Assembly (NCBI RefSeq): GCF_026262505.1
Contig: NC_067206.1
Location: 31,139,896-31,203,895, forward strand
Source of the DNA: Trichomonas vaginalis G3
Lineage: Eukaryota; Parabasalia; Trichomonadida; Trichomonadidae
Reading direction: 5' to 3'
DNA: 64,000 nucleotides
Part shown: in pieces, positions 1-11,141 of the stretch
Numbering within the stretch: position 1 is the stretch's first letter
Layout of the letters: each line of letters starts with the position of its first letter
Notes under the pieces: model-generated
Told to the model about the DNA's origin: nothing
Database searches by the model: none
What the model saw: only the letters and a program-made list of their open reading frames with translations
Made by a program: the position numbers and the translations under genes

Positions 1-873
1 GATATTCTACCATTACCGAACATGCAAGCCAATGTTACAAGCTATATTCCAATCACTAATCACTTCACTCCTATCTATGAAGGTATCAAAGTTATTGATA
101 CTGTAACTTGGAATGCCGATAAGAGTACGATATCATTTGGTACCAAGTTTATTAAGTTCACTAAGAAGAATGCAAACTTCTTTGAAATGATTACATACTG
201 TAACTCATTCTCTTTGGACCCTAACATCTATAGTGATTTGGTGACAAGATATTCGGCAAAGACTCTAAACTTCCCAATCAAAAGAATTGACTGCATTACT
301 ATGGATGGTTCAATGGCTAAAGGTGAAGGAACTCCTTGTACATTCACGGCAGCATTTACTCCATTATATGTGAACACCATTTATACACTATTTAAGAAAA
401 CACCTAATTATAACACTACCTATGAAAATCCATTGTTTGAACAAATTCAATTGAACTGTGGAGCATATGGTAACATACCCGCTGAGGCTCAAGCATCTAA
501 TGATCCAATCTTCTATGAGATGCAGGCAAATGCCACTAACAATAATAACGATACTGTTGGCTTCAACTATGATGTCATGAGGTCTATCACAACCACATCA
601 GTCCCTCAATTTGGAATCGAGTCAAATGACTTAGGTCATTACCTATGTGGATTCCCTTGCGAAACTGATTATACATTCCAACAGGGTCAGTTATCTAATT
701 CACCTATTACATATAAGCTTACAGTTAAGCCAACAGCAGAGTCTATTAAATATACTGAGAAACCAGTGTTATGCTTCTTACGTCACGTTTGCCTCTCCAT
801 ACAGATTAAACCTGTGGGGCCACCTATCGTACTTCTCGACGATTATGATTTATCAGCCCCTGCTAGTGAATAA
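1..873 (+). CDS. Maverick structural-protein-like ORF (5' end outside window)
   Basis: The frame is open from base 1 and includes a Met at base 22, so the protein probably begins outside the window. At least 290 residues are visible. They are rich in Asn, Thr and aromatic residues in short alternating hydrophobic stretches, which looks like a beta-sandwich protein. No membrane segment or enzymatic motif was seen. The best guess is a capsid-type protein (penton or part of the double-jelly-roll major capsid protein) because it sits in a Maverick-like fragment. That identification is weak and rests on fold style and context only. Confidence 0.4.
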   Translation, partial: DILPLPNMQANVTSYIPITNHFTPIYEGIKVIDTVTWNADKSTISFGTKFIKFTKKNANFFEMITYCNSFSLDPNIYSDLVTRYSAKTLNFPIKRIDCITMDGSMAKGEGTPCTFTAAFTPLYVNTIYTLFKKTPNYNTTYENPLFEQIQLNCGAYGNIPAEAQASNDPIFYEMQANATNNNNDTVGFNYDVMRSITTTSVPQFGIESNDLGHYLCGFPCETDYTFQQGQLSNSPITYKLTVKPTAESIKYTEKPVLCFLRHVCLSIQIKPVGPPIVLLDDYDLSAPASE

Positions 874-960
874 AGGTTAGTTTACATATGAACGTTTATT
901 TTTACACATATATGCGTACATATGCGCGCCCGTATGGTGTCAGTTTTCTGTCACTTTTTT

Positions 961-1006
961 CATTGTGTCGGTGCCTGTAGCTGTAGGCTACAGGCGACGC
1001 ACAATG
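961..1006. repeat. two-stem GC-rich hairpin at relic edge
   Basis: Two nested perfect stems are visible. CATTGTG (961-967) pairs with CACAATG (1000-1006). Inside it GCCTGTAGC (973-981) pairs with GCTACAGGC (987-995) around a 5-base loop. It stands out from AT-rich flanks and lies at the junction with the tandem unit. It could be a transcription terminator or an end structure of the element. Confidence 0.6.
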
Positions 1007-1374
1007 TATACTGTACTTATAAGAACTAAATTCCGCGAGATTTAACATGATTTCCATTAAATTCATATTGATTTAACTTTTTTGTAAAAAAATATATATA
1101 GTTAATAAATTTATGGTGCAAAATTAGATCAATTTGCGTTAAAAATAAATTTATAAATTATTATCTCAAATTAAATCATGTCAACAATAGAATAGTACTA
1201 TATGGCGCTATATTTTCAAAAATAATAATATCACATAACAATTCAATAAAGTGAACTTTGATATTATAAAAATCGATTCTTGATTTTACATAATTTTAGA
1301 TTATTCTTCATACCATTTACAATTAGCTTGGTACATCTTTCAATTTACATTATAAACTTTGAAGGTGAGTTTCA

Positions 1375-1600
1375 ATATGTTTTTTTTTTTCATCTGTGCT
1401 TTGAAGATGAGCTGCAACATTAATTGGATCACCAATGGTGTCGAATACTGGTTTATCGGTACCTAAAACACTGATTGACACCAACTCGGATTGTAAGAGA
1501 TGAATCAAAACGCATATTAATTTCATCAAGTTTTGCGATAAAATCAAGACCCGGCATGATTGCTTGCTTGGTATGAAATTCTGGAGACATATCCCTCTAA
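1375..1600 (-). pseudogene. class III cyclase catalytic-domain relic, copy A
   Basis: The reverse strand contains VLGTDKPVFDTIGDPINVAA, which matches the catalytic core VLGTDKPAFDIIGDPINVAA of the two full cyclases in this window. Nucleotide similarity extends on both sides but in more than one frame, and the catalytic aspartate region is absent. About 225 bp remain, flanked by unrelated AT-rich DNA. It is a dead fragment of a host cyclase gene, diverged from both intact neighbours and therefore older than their recent homogenisation. Confidence 0.75.
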
Positions 1601-1737
1601 TTTTTATTTCAAAGAAATTGAACATCTCCATATCTTCGCCTTTCTTATAATAAATCAAGATCGAAATATTTATAATAATCTATTCAATAATTTTTGGGAA
1701 AAAAAATATAATTATTAACGCAACATATACATATTTA

Positions 1738-2850
1738 GGGTTGTTAGATTCCCGACGATAGGTGTCTTGGAAGATTTGCCTGGTGTCTTCATAGTGTCTT
1801 TAAATCAAAAATTTTATTTTGGAGTTAGTTTTATTGATTTTTCAATAAAAAACATTTCTAAAACAAGAAAATAAAACGATAAAATATTTATATTTTATAT
1901 AAGGATCTTATATATTTAAAATAAATATCATTTTATTTTTTTCATTGGTGTCTGTCAAACCACAATACACTATTCAAAAATTCAATGTGTCTTGCGGTTT
2001 CAAAAGACACCTTCAAATTGAACGATAGCACAGACACTATTGAATTTTACCCATTTTATTTAGTTTTTACCCTTTTTATTTTTAAGAATTAATGACTGAA
2101 ACAGCCGTTTTGCTATGACCTCAATCACTTTTATTTATTATTTTAAATATTATTTAATTTTATTATTTGAATAGGCCAACTTATATTTGAGAAGCTCAAT
2201 TTGAGACCACTTAATACATTGAAATATCATAAATATTGAAATATTAAAAAGTGTATTTCAAAATATTGAAATTATAAAAATTTATAATACTGAAATTGAG
2301 ACATATTAATAAATTCAATGTGTTTTTTTTTTGAAATAACTCTCAAATATTATTTTTTTGTTTATTTAATGATGAATAAATATGATTGCTTTAGTCAATC
2401 ATAAAAACTAATTTAAGTTTAAAATAATGAAAGGATAATTTGATCGTTTTTTAAAATACAATTATTTTTGATGATTTGCAAGAATCTTTGAAAAGAATAT
2501 AATATAGGTTCTATTTTTGTAAAATTTATCCAAATCATGTATTACATAAATTACGATTAAAACGATGAAAGAACCAAAAAGTGTGTTTTGTGTTTTGTTG
2601 TTGCGTGTTGGATGCGGGATCCTGTTATTTCCGAAATCGACAAAAAATTTGGAAATTTAATTTCCGAAATCGAAATTATATTAATGTTTTTAATATTCTT
2701 ATATCAAAAGGATTAAAGTTCATTAAGAGAAAAACAATTCTTCTTCTTCAATCTATTGGCGCATTTATTTCTACACGCCAATAAGGAAGGGAAAATTATA
2801 AGACACCATGGTGTCTTCAAAACGCTAATTTTTGATATTTTTAACAACCC
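1738..2850. mobile_element. non-autonomous MULE-like element, copy A
   Basis: The element starts GGGTTGTTA and ends TAACAACCC, giving 9-bp terminal inverted repeats. It is flanked by near-identical direct repeats, TATACATATTTA (1726-1737) and TATACATATTTTA (2851-2863), the size expected of Mutator-like target duplications plus context. Inside are several GTGTCTT motifs near each end and a palindrome AGACACCATGGTGTCT near the right end. No transposase is encoded; short open frames inside look like chance. It sits between the cyclase relic and the 3' end of the Pmp-like gene. The short terminal repeats leave the superfamily uncertain. Confidence 0.65.
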
Positions 2851-2863
2851 TATACATATTTTA

Positions 2864-5356
2864 TTATATAAAGACATAATTTTCGTTAACAGAATCACTT
2901 TCTAAGTCCGAACCGACATTAAATGGATCATTATCACCACAAATTGAGGACGTCAAATTGAAGACATCTGTTGTGTTGCCTTCTGCGGCAAATTCATCTT
3001 CTCCTATCACAGTTTCTGGATTGTCATCAGCAGGTTCTGTCTCAAGGGAATCAGAATTATCACTCTTCTTTTTCAGAACAACTACAACAACAATAATTGC
3101 AATGAGAGCAAGAACACAAACAACACCTATTAAGATGTAAATCCATGATTTGCTCTTTGATGCTGTTTCTGTAGTTTGCTGTTCTTGAATTTTTCCACTG
3201 TTCGTCGAAGAACTTACTGAATGGAATGGTGCATTTGCAGAATTTTTTTCTGATTGTTTACCTTGTTCATTTTCGGATGGTTTTTCTGTTGGTTTATCTG
3301 GGTCGCCTTCATTTTCGGATGGTTGAGGATCGATTGGAGGAACATTATTTTGTGTGATTTCGGGAGTTTGGAAAGCTGTTTCAAAAGCAGTAACGAATGG
3401 TGTTTCAAATGCACTTTCAAATGGTGTTTCACTCATTGTTTGACCTGCAGTATCGAATGGAGTCTTGAATGCTGTTTGATATGCTGTTTCAAAAGCAGTA
3501 ACGAATGGAGTCTCAAAAGCTGTTTGTGCAGCTGTTTGGAATGCTGTTTCAAATGGTGTTGATGAGGCAGTTTCATATGGGGTTTCAAATGAGGTAAGGA
3601 ATGGTGTTTCAAAGGCTGTTTCTGGTGCAATGATAATCATTGTCTCTGATGCAGTGTTGAATGGTGTCTCGATGGCAGTTTCGAATGGAGTTTCGTGAGC
3701 TGTTTCGAAAACTGTATTGAATGGTGTAACAAAGGCTGACTCAAATGGTGTCTCGTATGATGTTTCGAATGGTGTTTCAAAAACAGTTTCATGAGCTGTT
3801 TCAAATGGTGTCTCATATACTGTTTCTGTTTGAACAGGAGTTTCATATGCTGTCTCAAATGCTGTTTCAAATGGTGTCTCATATACTGTTTCGAGAGCTG
3901 TTTGTGATGCTGTTTCGAAAACTGTCTCGAATGGAGATTCGAAAGCTGTCTCTGCTTCTGTGATAATTGGAGTTTCATAAGCAGTCTCAAACATAGATTG
4001 GAATGGTGTTTCATATGCTGTTTCAAATGCAGATTGGAATGGTGTTTCATATGCTGTTTCAAATGCAGATTGGAATGGTGTTTCAAAAGCTGTTTCGTAT
4101 GGTGTTGAGGAACATGTGTCGAATGGTGTTTCGAACATCGAATTAAATGGAGTGTCATTTGGTGTACTGAATTGTGTCTCGAATGGTGTTGTTTGATGTG
4201 TGTTGAATGGTGTGACAACAGGTGTTTCGTGTGCTGTACTGAATGGTGTCATATAAAATGTGTTGAATGGTGTGACACTCTCTGTGTAGAAAGGTGTAGC
4301 TATTTCTGTGTTGAAAGGTGTTGATGACATAGTTCTGAATGGTGTCATGAAAGCTGTTCCGAATGGTGTTGAGAATGGTGTCTTCGCTGCTGTCAAGAAT
4401 GGTGTCTGAAAAGCTGTTTGATAAGGTGTTGGTGCAAATGTATTTGATCTTCTTGGATAAGGTCTTACAGCCTGACAATTTGCTGTTGCATAATAAGTAT
4501 GAATATAATTCTGATCCAGTTCTTCATCCCAGTTTTTCGTGGTGCAACCAGATCCAAATTTTTTGTTGTCACAATAGCAATCAGAAAATTCGCATCCTTG
4601 TGAATATCGTTTGTTATCGGCAATATATGTGCTTCCAAGTGTATTTCCTTTAATTACACATTTTTTTATATATGCGTACCATGAATACCAGAAATATATC
4701 ATGGCATAGTCAGTAACAGTATTTTCCAAAAAATTGCAAGAATTAATGTATAGAGTCTGGCAATAATCATGATATATTGTGGAACATGGGCTTTGATTTC
4801 TATAAAAATTTGTAAAATAGTATCCATAAGTCGTTTGAACACCATTATTATAAATATAAATATTACCATAAGAGTAACTTTCCTTTCCATTATCAGCAAT
4901 ATTGCTAGAAAAGTTACAATTCACAAAATTCGGGCTTGATTCAACGTGAAGATTGCGAGAGCCAACAGAATTTGAATTAGCAGTAAAATATTCGAATCTT
5001 GGAACATTACTCTTTAGAAACTACATATCCAATAGCTCCTTTTCTGTATGAATTGCCTCCTGTTTGACAATTTGAAACACAGCACAAGAAAAAACCTTAA
5101 ATCGGCGTTGTCTGTAAAAACTGAATGCGCCACCTTGGCCTGCTTTACAGCTATGGAATAATGTGGCAAGCAAATATATTGACGTTGATGTTGTACCGCC
5201 ATGTAACCATAGGGCACTTGAAGAAGAATCGCCACCAATTTCAACGAACTGGCATTCGATAATATTATATGATTCTTGAGCTGCTTCTTGTATTGGTTGG
5301 CTCTGCCAGCCTTGATAATTTTTTTGAGCTGAAGAAGAGATTAGGAAGGCTAACAT
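2864..5356 (-). pseudogene. Pmp-like repeat-stalk surface protein, copy A (frameshifted 5' part)
   Basis: The predicted protein has a short hydrophobic signal-like start (MLAFLISSSAQ), a Cys- and Asn-rich region of about 280 residues resembling a right-handed beta-helix of polymorphic-membrane-protein type, about 90 tetrapeptide repeats of the form x-T-(P/A)-(F/Y), a Pro/Glu/Ser linker, one membrane segment (IYILIGVVCVLALIAIIVVV) followed by KKK, and an acidic tail ending NENYVFI, whose YVFI fits a YxxPhi endocytosis signal. The Thr-rich stalk would suit O-glycosylation. Relative to copy B, extra A bases near 5018, 5088 and 5116 break the frame in the N-terminal part. The C-terminal 686 residues are open. 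Either a pseudogene or homopolymer sequencing error. Confidence 0.75.
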
Positions 5357-5367
5357 TCTGGCAAATT

Positions 5368-5381
5368 ACGCAAGATTGCGT
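5368..5381. promoter_or_regulatory. palindrome upstream of Pmp-like copy A
   Basis: ACGCAAGATTGCGT is a perfect inverted repeat 12 bases upstream of the start codon. It is kept unchanged in copy B although the surrounding upstream DNA has diverged strongly. A transcription-factor site or core-promoter element is the simplest reading. Confidence 0.45.
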
Positions 5382-6138
5382 CATTTTTGCATATTCAAAA
5401 TCAAGTGTCTGGGTAAACAACAATTATGTATAATTTATATAATTAGCTAATATAAATAAAGTTATCGAATTTAAAGATAATTTGAGAATCAGCGGAAAAA
5501 AATCAAAATAATCTATCTTAAATTATATTTAAATATTAAAATACTATTGGTCTTATATTTTGAAAGTGTCTCAATTTTCTCTATCAAAAATTAAATACAC
5601 TTATAAAAAATTAAAAAATAGGACATATATTTAATTATATCTCAACTTTTTTAGTGACCATTATTTATTCAATAAGCATTTTTTGAGAGGATTGTGGCAG
5701 AATAATTAAAGGCCTTCATTTCAGTGAATTCATAAGTTAAAATGTCATGCTATGATTGAATATGTATACGACAAACAATCATATAAGAACTAAATTCCGC
5801 GAGATTTAACATGATTTCCATTAAATTCATATTGATTTAACTTTTTTGTAAAAAAATATATATAGTTAATAAATTTATGGTGCAAAATTAGATCAATTTG
5901 CGTTAAAAATAAATTTATAAATTATTATCTCAAATTAAATCATGTCAACAATAGAATAGTACTATATGGCGCTATATTTTCAAAAATAATAATATCACAT
6001 AACAATTCAATAAAGTGAACTTTGATATTATAAAAATCGATTCTTGATTTTACATAATTTTAGATTATTCTTCATACCATTTACAATTAGCTTGGTACAT
6101 CTTTCAATTTACATTATAAACTTTGAAGGTGAGTTTCA

Positions 6139-6364
6139 ATATGTTTTTTTTTTTCATCTGTGCTTTGAAGATGAGCTGCAACATTAATTGGATCACCAAT
6201 GGTGTCGAATACTGGTTTATCGGTACCTAAAACACTGATTGACACCAACTCGGATTGTAAGAGATGAATCAAAACGCATATTAATTTCATCAAGTTTTGC
6301 GATAAAATCAAGACCCGGCATGATTGCTTGCTTGGTATGAAATTCTGGAGACATATCCCTCTAA
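6139..6364 (-). pseudogene. class III cyclase catalytic-domain relic, copy B
   Basis: This is the duplicate of the relic at 1375-1600 and carries the same frame breaks, so the decay preceded the duplication or the copies have since been homogenised. No start codon, membrane segment or PAS domain accompanies it. Confidence 0.75.
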
Positions 6365-6499
6365 TTTTATTTCAAAGAAATTGAACATCTCCATATCTTC
6401 GCCTTTCTTATAATAAATCAAGATCGAAATATTTATAATAATCTATTCAATAATTTTTGGGAAAAAAATATAATTATTAACGCAACATATACATATTTA

Positions 6500-7610
6500 G
6501 GGTTGTTAGATTCCCGACGATAGGTGTCTTGGAAGATTTGCCTGGTGTCTTCATAGTGTCTTTAAATCAAAAATTTTATTTTGGAGTTAGTTTTATTGAT
6601 TTTTCAATAAAAAACATTTCTAAAACAAGAAAATAAAACGATAAAATATTTATATTTTATATAAGGATCTTATATATTTAAAATAAATATCATTTTATTT
6701 TTTTTCATTGGTGTCTGTCAAACCACAATACCCTATTCAAAAATTCAATGTGTCTTGCGGTTTCAAAAGACACCTTCAAATTGAACGATAGCACAGACAC
6801 TATTGAATTTTACCCATTTTATTTAGTTTTTACCCTTTTTATTTTAAGAATTAATGACTGAAACAGCCGTTTTGCTATGACCTCAATCACTTTTATTTAT
6901 TATTTTAAATATTATTTAATTTTATTATTTGAATAGGCCAACTTATATTTGAGAAGCTCAATTTGAGACCACTTAATACATTGAAATATCATAAATATTG
7001 AAATATTAAAAAGTGTATTTCAAAATATTGAAATTATAAAAATTTATAATACTGAAATTGAGACATATTAATAAATTCAATGTGTTTTTTTTTGAAATAA
7101 CTCTCAAATATTATTTTTTTGTTTATTTAATGATGAATAAATATGATTGCTTTAGTCAATCATAAAAACTAATTTAAGTTTAAAATAATGAAAGGATAAT
7201 TTGATCGTTTTTTAAAATACAATTATTTTGATGATTTGCAAGAATCTTTGAAAAGAATATAATATAGGTTCTATTTTTGTAAAATTTATCCAAATCATGT
7301 ATTACATAAATTACGATTAAAACGATGAAAGAACCAAAAAGTGTGTTTTGTGTTTTGTTGTTGCGTGTTGGATGCGGGATCCTGTTATTTCCGAAATCGA
7401 CAAAAAATTTGGAAATTTAATTTCCGAAATCGAAATTATATTAATGTTTTTAATATTCTTATATCAAAAGGATTAAAGTTCATTAAGAGAAAAACAATTC
7501 TTCTTCTTCAATCTATTGGCGCATTTATTTCTACACGCCAATAAGGAAGGGAAAATTATAAGACACCATGGTGTCTTCAAAACGCTAATTTTTGATATTT
7601 TTAACAACCC
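6500..7610. mobile_element. non-autonomous MULE-like element, copy B
   Basis: Same element as 1738-2850 with the same GGGTTGTTA ends and the same flanking repeats (6488-6499 and 7611-7623). Because both copies sit at the same site, the insertion predates the tandem duplication or was copied by conversion. It has no coding capacity of its own. Confidence 0.65.
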
Positions 7611-7623
7611 TATACATATTTTA

Positions 7624-10112
7624 TTATATAAAGACATAATTTTCGTTAACAGAATCACTTTCTAAGTCCGAACCGACATTAAATGGATCATTATCACCAC
7701 AAATTGAGGACGTCAAATTGAAGACATCTGTTGTGTTGCCTTCTGCGGCAAATTCATCTTCTCCTATCACAGTTTCTGGATTGTCATCAGCAGGTTCTGT
7801 CTCAAGGGAATCAGAATTATCACTCTTCTTTTTCAGAACAACTACAACAACAATAATTGCAATGAGAGCAAGAACACAAACAACACCTATTAAGATGTAA
7901 ATCCATGATTTGCTCTTTGATGCTGTTTCTGTAGTTTGCTGTTCTTGAATTTTTCCACTGTTCGTCGAAGAACTTACTGAATGGAATGGTGCATTTGCAG
8001 AATTTTTTCTGATTGTTTACCTTGTTCATTTTCGGATGGTTTTTCTGTTGGTTTATCTGGGTCGCCTTCATTTTCGGATGGTTGAGGATCGATTGGAGGA
8101 ACATTATTTTGTGTGATTTCGGGAGTTTGGAAAGCTGTTTCAAAAGCAGTAACGAATGGTGTTTCAAATGCACTTTCAAATGGTGTTTCACTCATTGTTT
8201 GACCTGCAGTATCGAATGGAGTCTTGAATGCTGTTTGATATGCTGTTTCAAAAGCAGTAACGAATGGAGTCTCAAAAGCTGTTTGTGCAGCTGTTTGGAA
8301 TGCTGTTTCAAATGGTGTTGATGAGGCAGTTTCATATGGGGTTTCAAATGAGGTAAGGAATGGTGTTTCAAAGGCTGTTTCTGGTGCAATGATAATCATT
8401 GTCTCTGATGCAGTGTTGAATGGTGTCTCGATGGCAGTTTCGAATGGAGTTTCGTGAGCTGTTTCGAAAACTGTATTGAATGGTGTAACAAAGGCTGACT
8501 CAAATGGTGTCTCGTATGATGTTTCGAATGGTGTTTCAAAAACAGTTTCATGAGCTGTTTCAAATGGTGTCTCATATACTGTTTCTGTTTGAACAGGAGT
8601 TTCATATGCTGTCTCAAATGCTGTTTCAAATGGTGTCTCATATACTGTTTCGAGAGCTGTTTGTGATGCTGTTTCGAAAACTGTCTCGAATGGAGATTCG
8701 AAAGCTGTCTCTGCTTCTGTGATAATTGGAGTTTCATAAGCAGTCTCAAACATAGATTGGAATGGTGTTTCATATGCTGTTTCAAATGCAGATTGGAATG
8801 GTGTTTCATATGCTGTTTCAAATGCAGATTGGAATGGTGTTTCAAAAGCTGTTTCGTATGGTGTTGAGGAACATGTGTCGAATGGTGTTTCGAACATCGA
8901 ATTAAATGGAGTGTCATTTGGTGTACTGAATTGTGTCTCGAATGGTGTTGTTTGATGTGTGTTGAATGGTGTGACAACAGGTGTTTCGTGTGCTGTACTG
9001 AATGGTGTCATATAAAATGTGTTGAATGGTGTGACACTCTCTGTGTAGAAAGGTGTAGCTATTTCTGTGTTGAAAGGTGTTGATGACATAGTTCTGAATG
9101 GTGTCATGAAAGCTGTTCCGAATGGTGTTGAGAATGGTGTCTTCGCTGCTGTCAAGAATGGTGTCTGAAAAGCTGTTTGATAAGGTGTTGGTGCAAATGT
9201 ATTTGATCTTCTTGGATAAGGTCTTACAGCCTGACAATTTGCTGTTGCATAATAAGTATAAATATAATTCTGATCCAGTTCTTCATCCCAGTTTTTCGTG
9301 GTGCAACCAGATCCAAATTTTTTGTTGTCACAATAGCAATCAGAAAATTCGCATCCTTGTGAATATCGTTTGTTATCGGCAATATATGTGCTTCCAAGTG
9401 TATTTCCTTTAATTACACATTTTTTTATATATGCGTACCATGAATACCAGAAATATATCATGGCATAGTCAGTAACAGTATTTTCCAAAAAATTGCAAGA
9501 ATTAATGTATAGAGTCTGGCAATAATCATGATATATTGTGGAACATGGGCTTTGATTTCTATAAAAATTTGTAAAATAGTATCCATAAGTCGTTTGAACA
9601 CCATTATTATAAATATAAATATTACCATAAGAGTAACTTTCCTTTCCATTATCAGCAATATTGTTAGAAAAGTTACAATTCACAAAATTCGGGCTTGATT
9701 CAACGTGAAGATTGCGAGAGCCAACAGAATTTGAATTAGCAGTAAAATATTCGAATCTTGGAACATTACTCTTTAGAACTACATATCCAATAGCTCCTTT
9801 TCTGTATGAATTGCCTCCTGTTTGACAATTTGAAACACAGCACAAGAAAAACCTTAAATCGGCGTTGTCTGTAAAACTGAATGCGCCACCTTGGCCTGCT
9901 TTACAACTATGGAATAATGTGGCAAGCAAATATATTGACGTTGATGTTGTACCACCATGTAACCATAGGGCACTTGAAGAAGAATCGCCACCAATTCCAA
10001 CGAACTGGCATTCGATAATATTATATGATTCTTGAGCTGCTTCTTGTATTGGTTGGCTCTGCCAGCCTTGGTAAGTTTTTTGGGCTGAAGAAAAAATCAA
10101 AAAAGCGAACAT
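7624..10112 (-). pseudogene. Pmp-like repeat-stalk surface protein, copy B (frameshifted 3' part)
   Basis: Starts MFAFLIFSSAQKTYQGW, then the beta-helix-like region with motifs such as CNFLENTVTDYAMIYFWYSW, then the tetrapeptide x-T-(P/A)-(F/Y) stalk at about residues 300-660. A T run near 8000 is one base shorter than in copy A. This shifts the frame and removes the linker, membrane segment and tail, which are nevertheless still encoded down to 7624. As written the product would be 712 residues and unanchored. The two copies are broken at different places, which favours sequencing error, or one live gene per allele. Pmp-like assignment is from fold style and architecture. Confidence 0.75.
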
Positions 10113-10123
10113 TCTGGCAAATT

Positions 10124-10137
10124 ACGCAAGATTGCGT
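10124..10137. promoter_or_regulatory. palindrome upstream of Pmp-like copy B
   Basis: Same ACGCAAGATTGCGT inverted repeat at the same distance from the start codon as in copy A. It lies within a short conserved island ending in ATTTGCCAGA directly before the ATG. Confidence 0.45.
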
Positions 10138-11141
10138 CATATTTGCACATTCAAAAAAAAGTCCGGTTAATCGACAAATATGAACATTTAATACAATCAG
10201 CTATTAAAATGAAAATTTATCGTATTTAAGGAAAGTTTTGAGAGTCAGGCATAAAAAGATAATGAAACATATTACTTTTATTTACCTTTAAACAATGAAA
10301 TTTTGTAGGTCTGATATTTTAAAATGGATTCACTTTTGTTGTCTCAAAAATTAGATTCTAATAAAGTATATTTTACAATCAAATTTATGAACAATTCGCT
10401 ATAACTCTTTCAGCGACCATGCACGGTTGAATTTGCTTTCAATTTTGATGTAAAGTATTCAATCAAATAAATATTTCAAAGGATTATGTCAGATTAATTC
10501 AAATTTGAAAGAAGCCGAGGGATTCAACGTATAAAATAATCAAGCCATGAATTAGTTGATTTTACATATGATAGGTAGTATACTTTAGTTAGTCAAAGAC
10601 TTTCACAAAATTTCTGTGGGATATTTGATAAGTTTGAATAAAAGTTTTTTATTTATATCATCCAGCATAATTGAAACATATTATTCAATCCAATAATAAG
10701 TTAACTCTTAATATGTTAATTACAGGTGTGAATTAACATAGAAAAAGTAAAACAAAATCAATTACTGTAAATTTTGACTAAAAAAGAATAAAAATAAATT
10801 GTAATGAAAACTAGTATAAATTGCATGCAATTATTCAAATTTAGAAAAATGCATGGGTTTTTAATGCATGAACAGGATGTTGAATTTTATTTAAAGCCAA
10901 AATATATGGAACGACTCGTTCTCTAATATTACATTTTAAATTTTCATTAAAATCTAGATTGAAACTAATACAACATTAATCAAAAATAGAGTGTGCCAAA
11001 AATCCTTCACATTTAACAAAATTTTCTAGTTTAAAAAAAAAAGTTAAATTATATTTCAATGAAATTATAGTTTAATATAGCAGAAATAATAAAAACTCGT
11101 TTGAAACATTTGGCTATTTTTATTTACATATAAAGATTAAT
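10138..11141. other. intergenic, AT-rich
   Basis: About 1 kb between the start of Pmp-like copy B and the 3' end of the reverse-strand cyclase. Bases 10138-10540 are a distant relative of 5382-5781, showing that the upstream regions of the two Pmp-like genes share ancestry. The rest shows no gene, repeat or structure that I can support. Confidence 0.6.

Larger units (their letters stand above)
1..1006 (+). mobile_element. Maverick/Polinton relic, right-hand fragment
   Basis: The fragment holds one long forward reading frame, then an AT-rich tail with a TTCTGTCACTTTT stretch, and ends in a strong hairpin. A similar TCTGTCACTTTT stretch lies just before the first gene of the Maverick at the other end of the window. 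Just after the hairpin the sequence changes to the 4.76-kb tandem unit. The element is cut by the window start, so its size and whole-or-broken state cannot be judged. The long open frame suggests a young insertion. Assignment to Maverick is inference from protein style and shared flanking motifs. No terminal repeat was recognised. Confidence 0.5.
1018..5314. repeat. tandem segmental duplication, copy A
   Basis: From base 1018 the sequence matches the segment starting at 5782 almost base for base, apart from a few single-base length changes in A or T runs. The unit holds about 350 bp of unassigned AT-rich DNA, a cyclase-domain relic, a non-autonomous MULE-like element, and most of a reverse-strand Pmp-like gene. 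Near-identity stops at about 5314, within the signal-peptide region of that gene. Upstream, 5382-5781 is only distantly similar to 10138-10540. Confidence 0.9.
5782..10070. repeat. tandem segmental duplication, copy B
   Basis: Second copy of the unit, offset by 4,764 bases at its start and about 4,756 at its end because of small indels. Substitutions become denser towards the 10070 end (for example around 9661, 9907, 9952 and 9997) before the match decays. This gradient is what a gene-conversion tract end looks like. Confidence 0.9.

Noticed and set aside
2581-2898. Short frames of 61-67 codons inside the non-autonomous element
   Set aside because: They occur in both copies only because the element is duplicated, and show no protein-like composition.
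3254-3562. Forward frame rich in Cys and Trp opposite the Pmp-like stalk
   Set aside because: It is the antisense of the tetrapeptide repeat and occurs in both copies for that reason alone.
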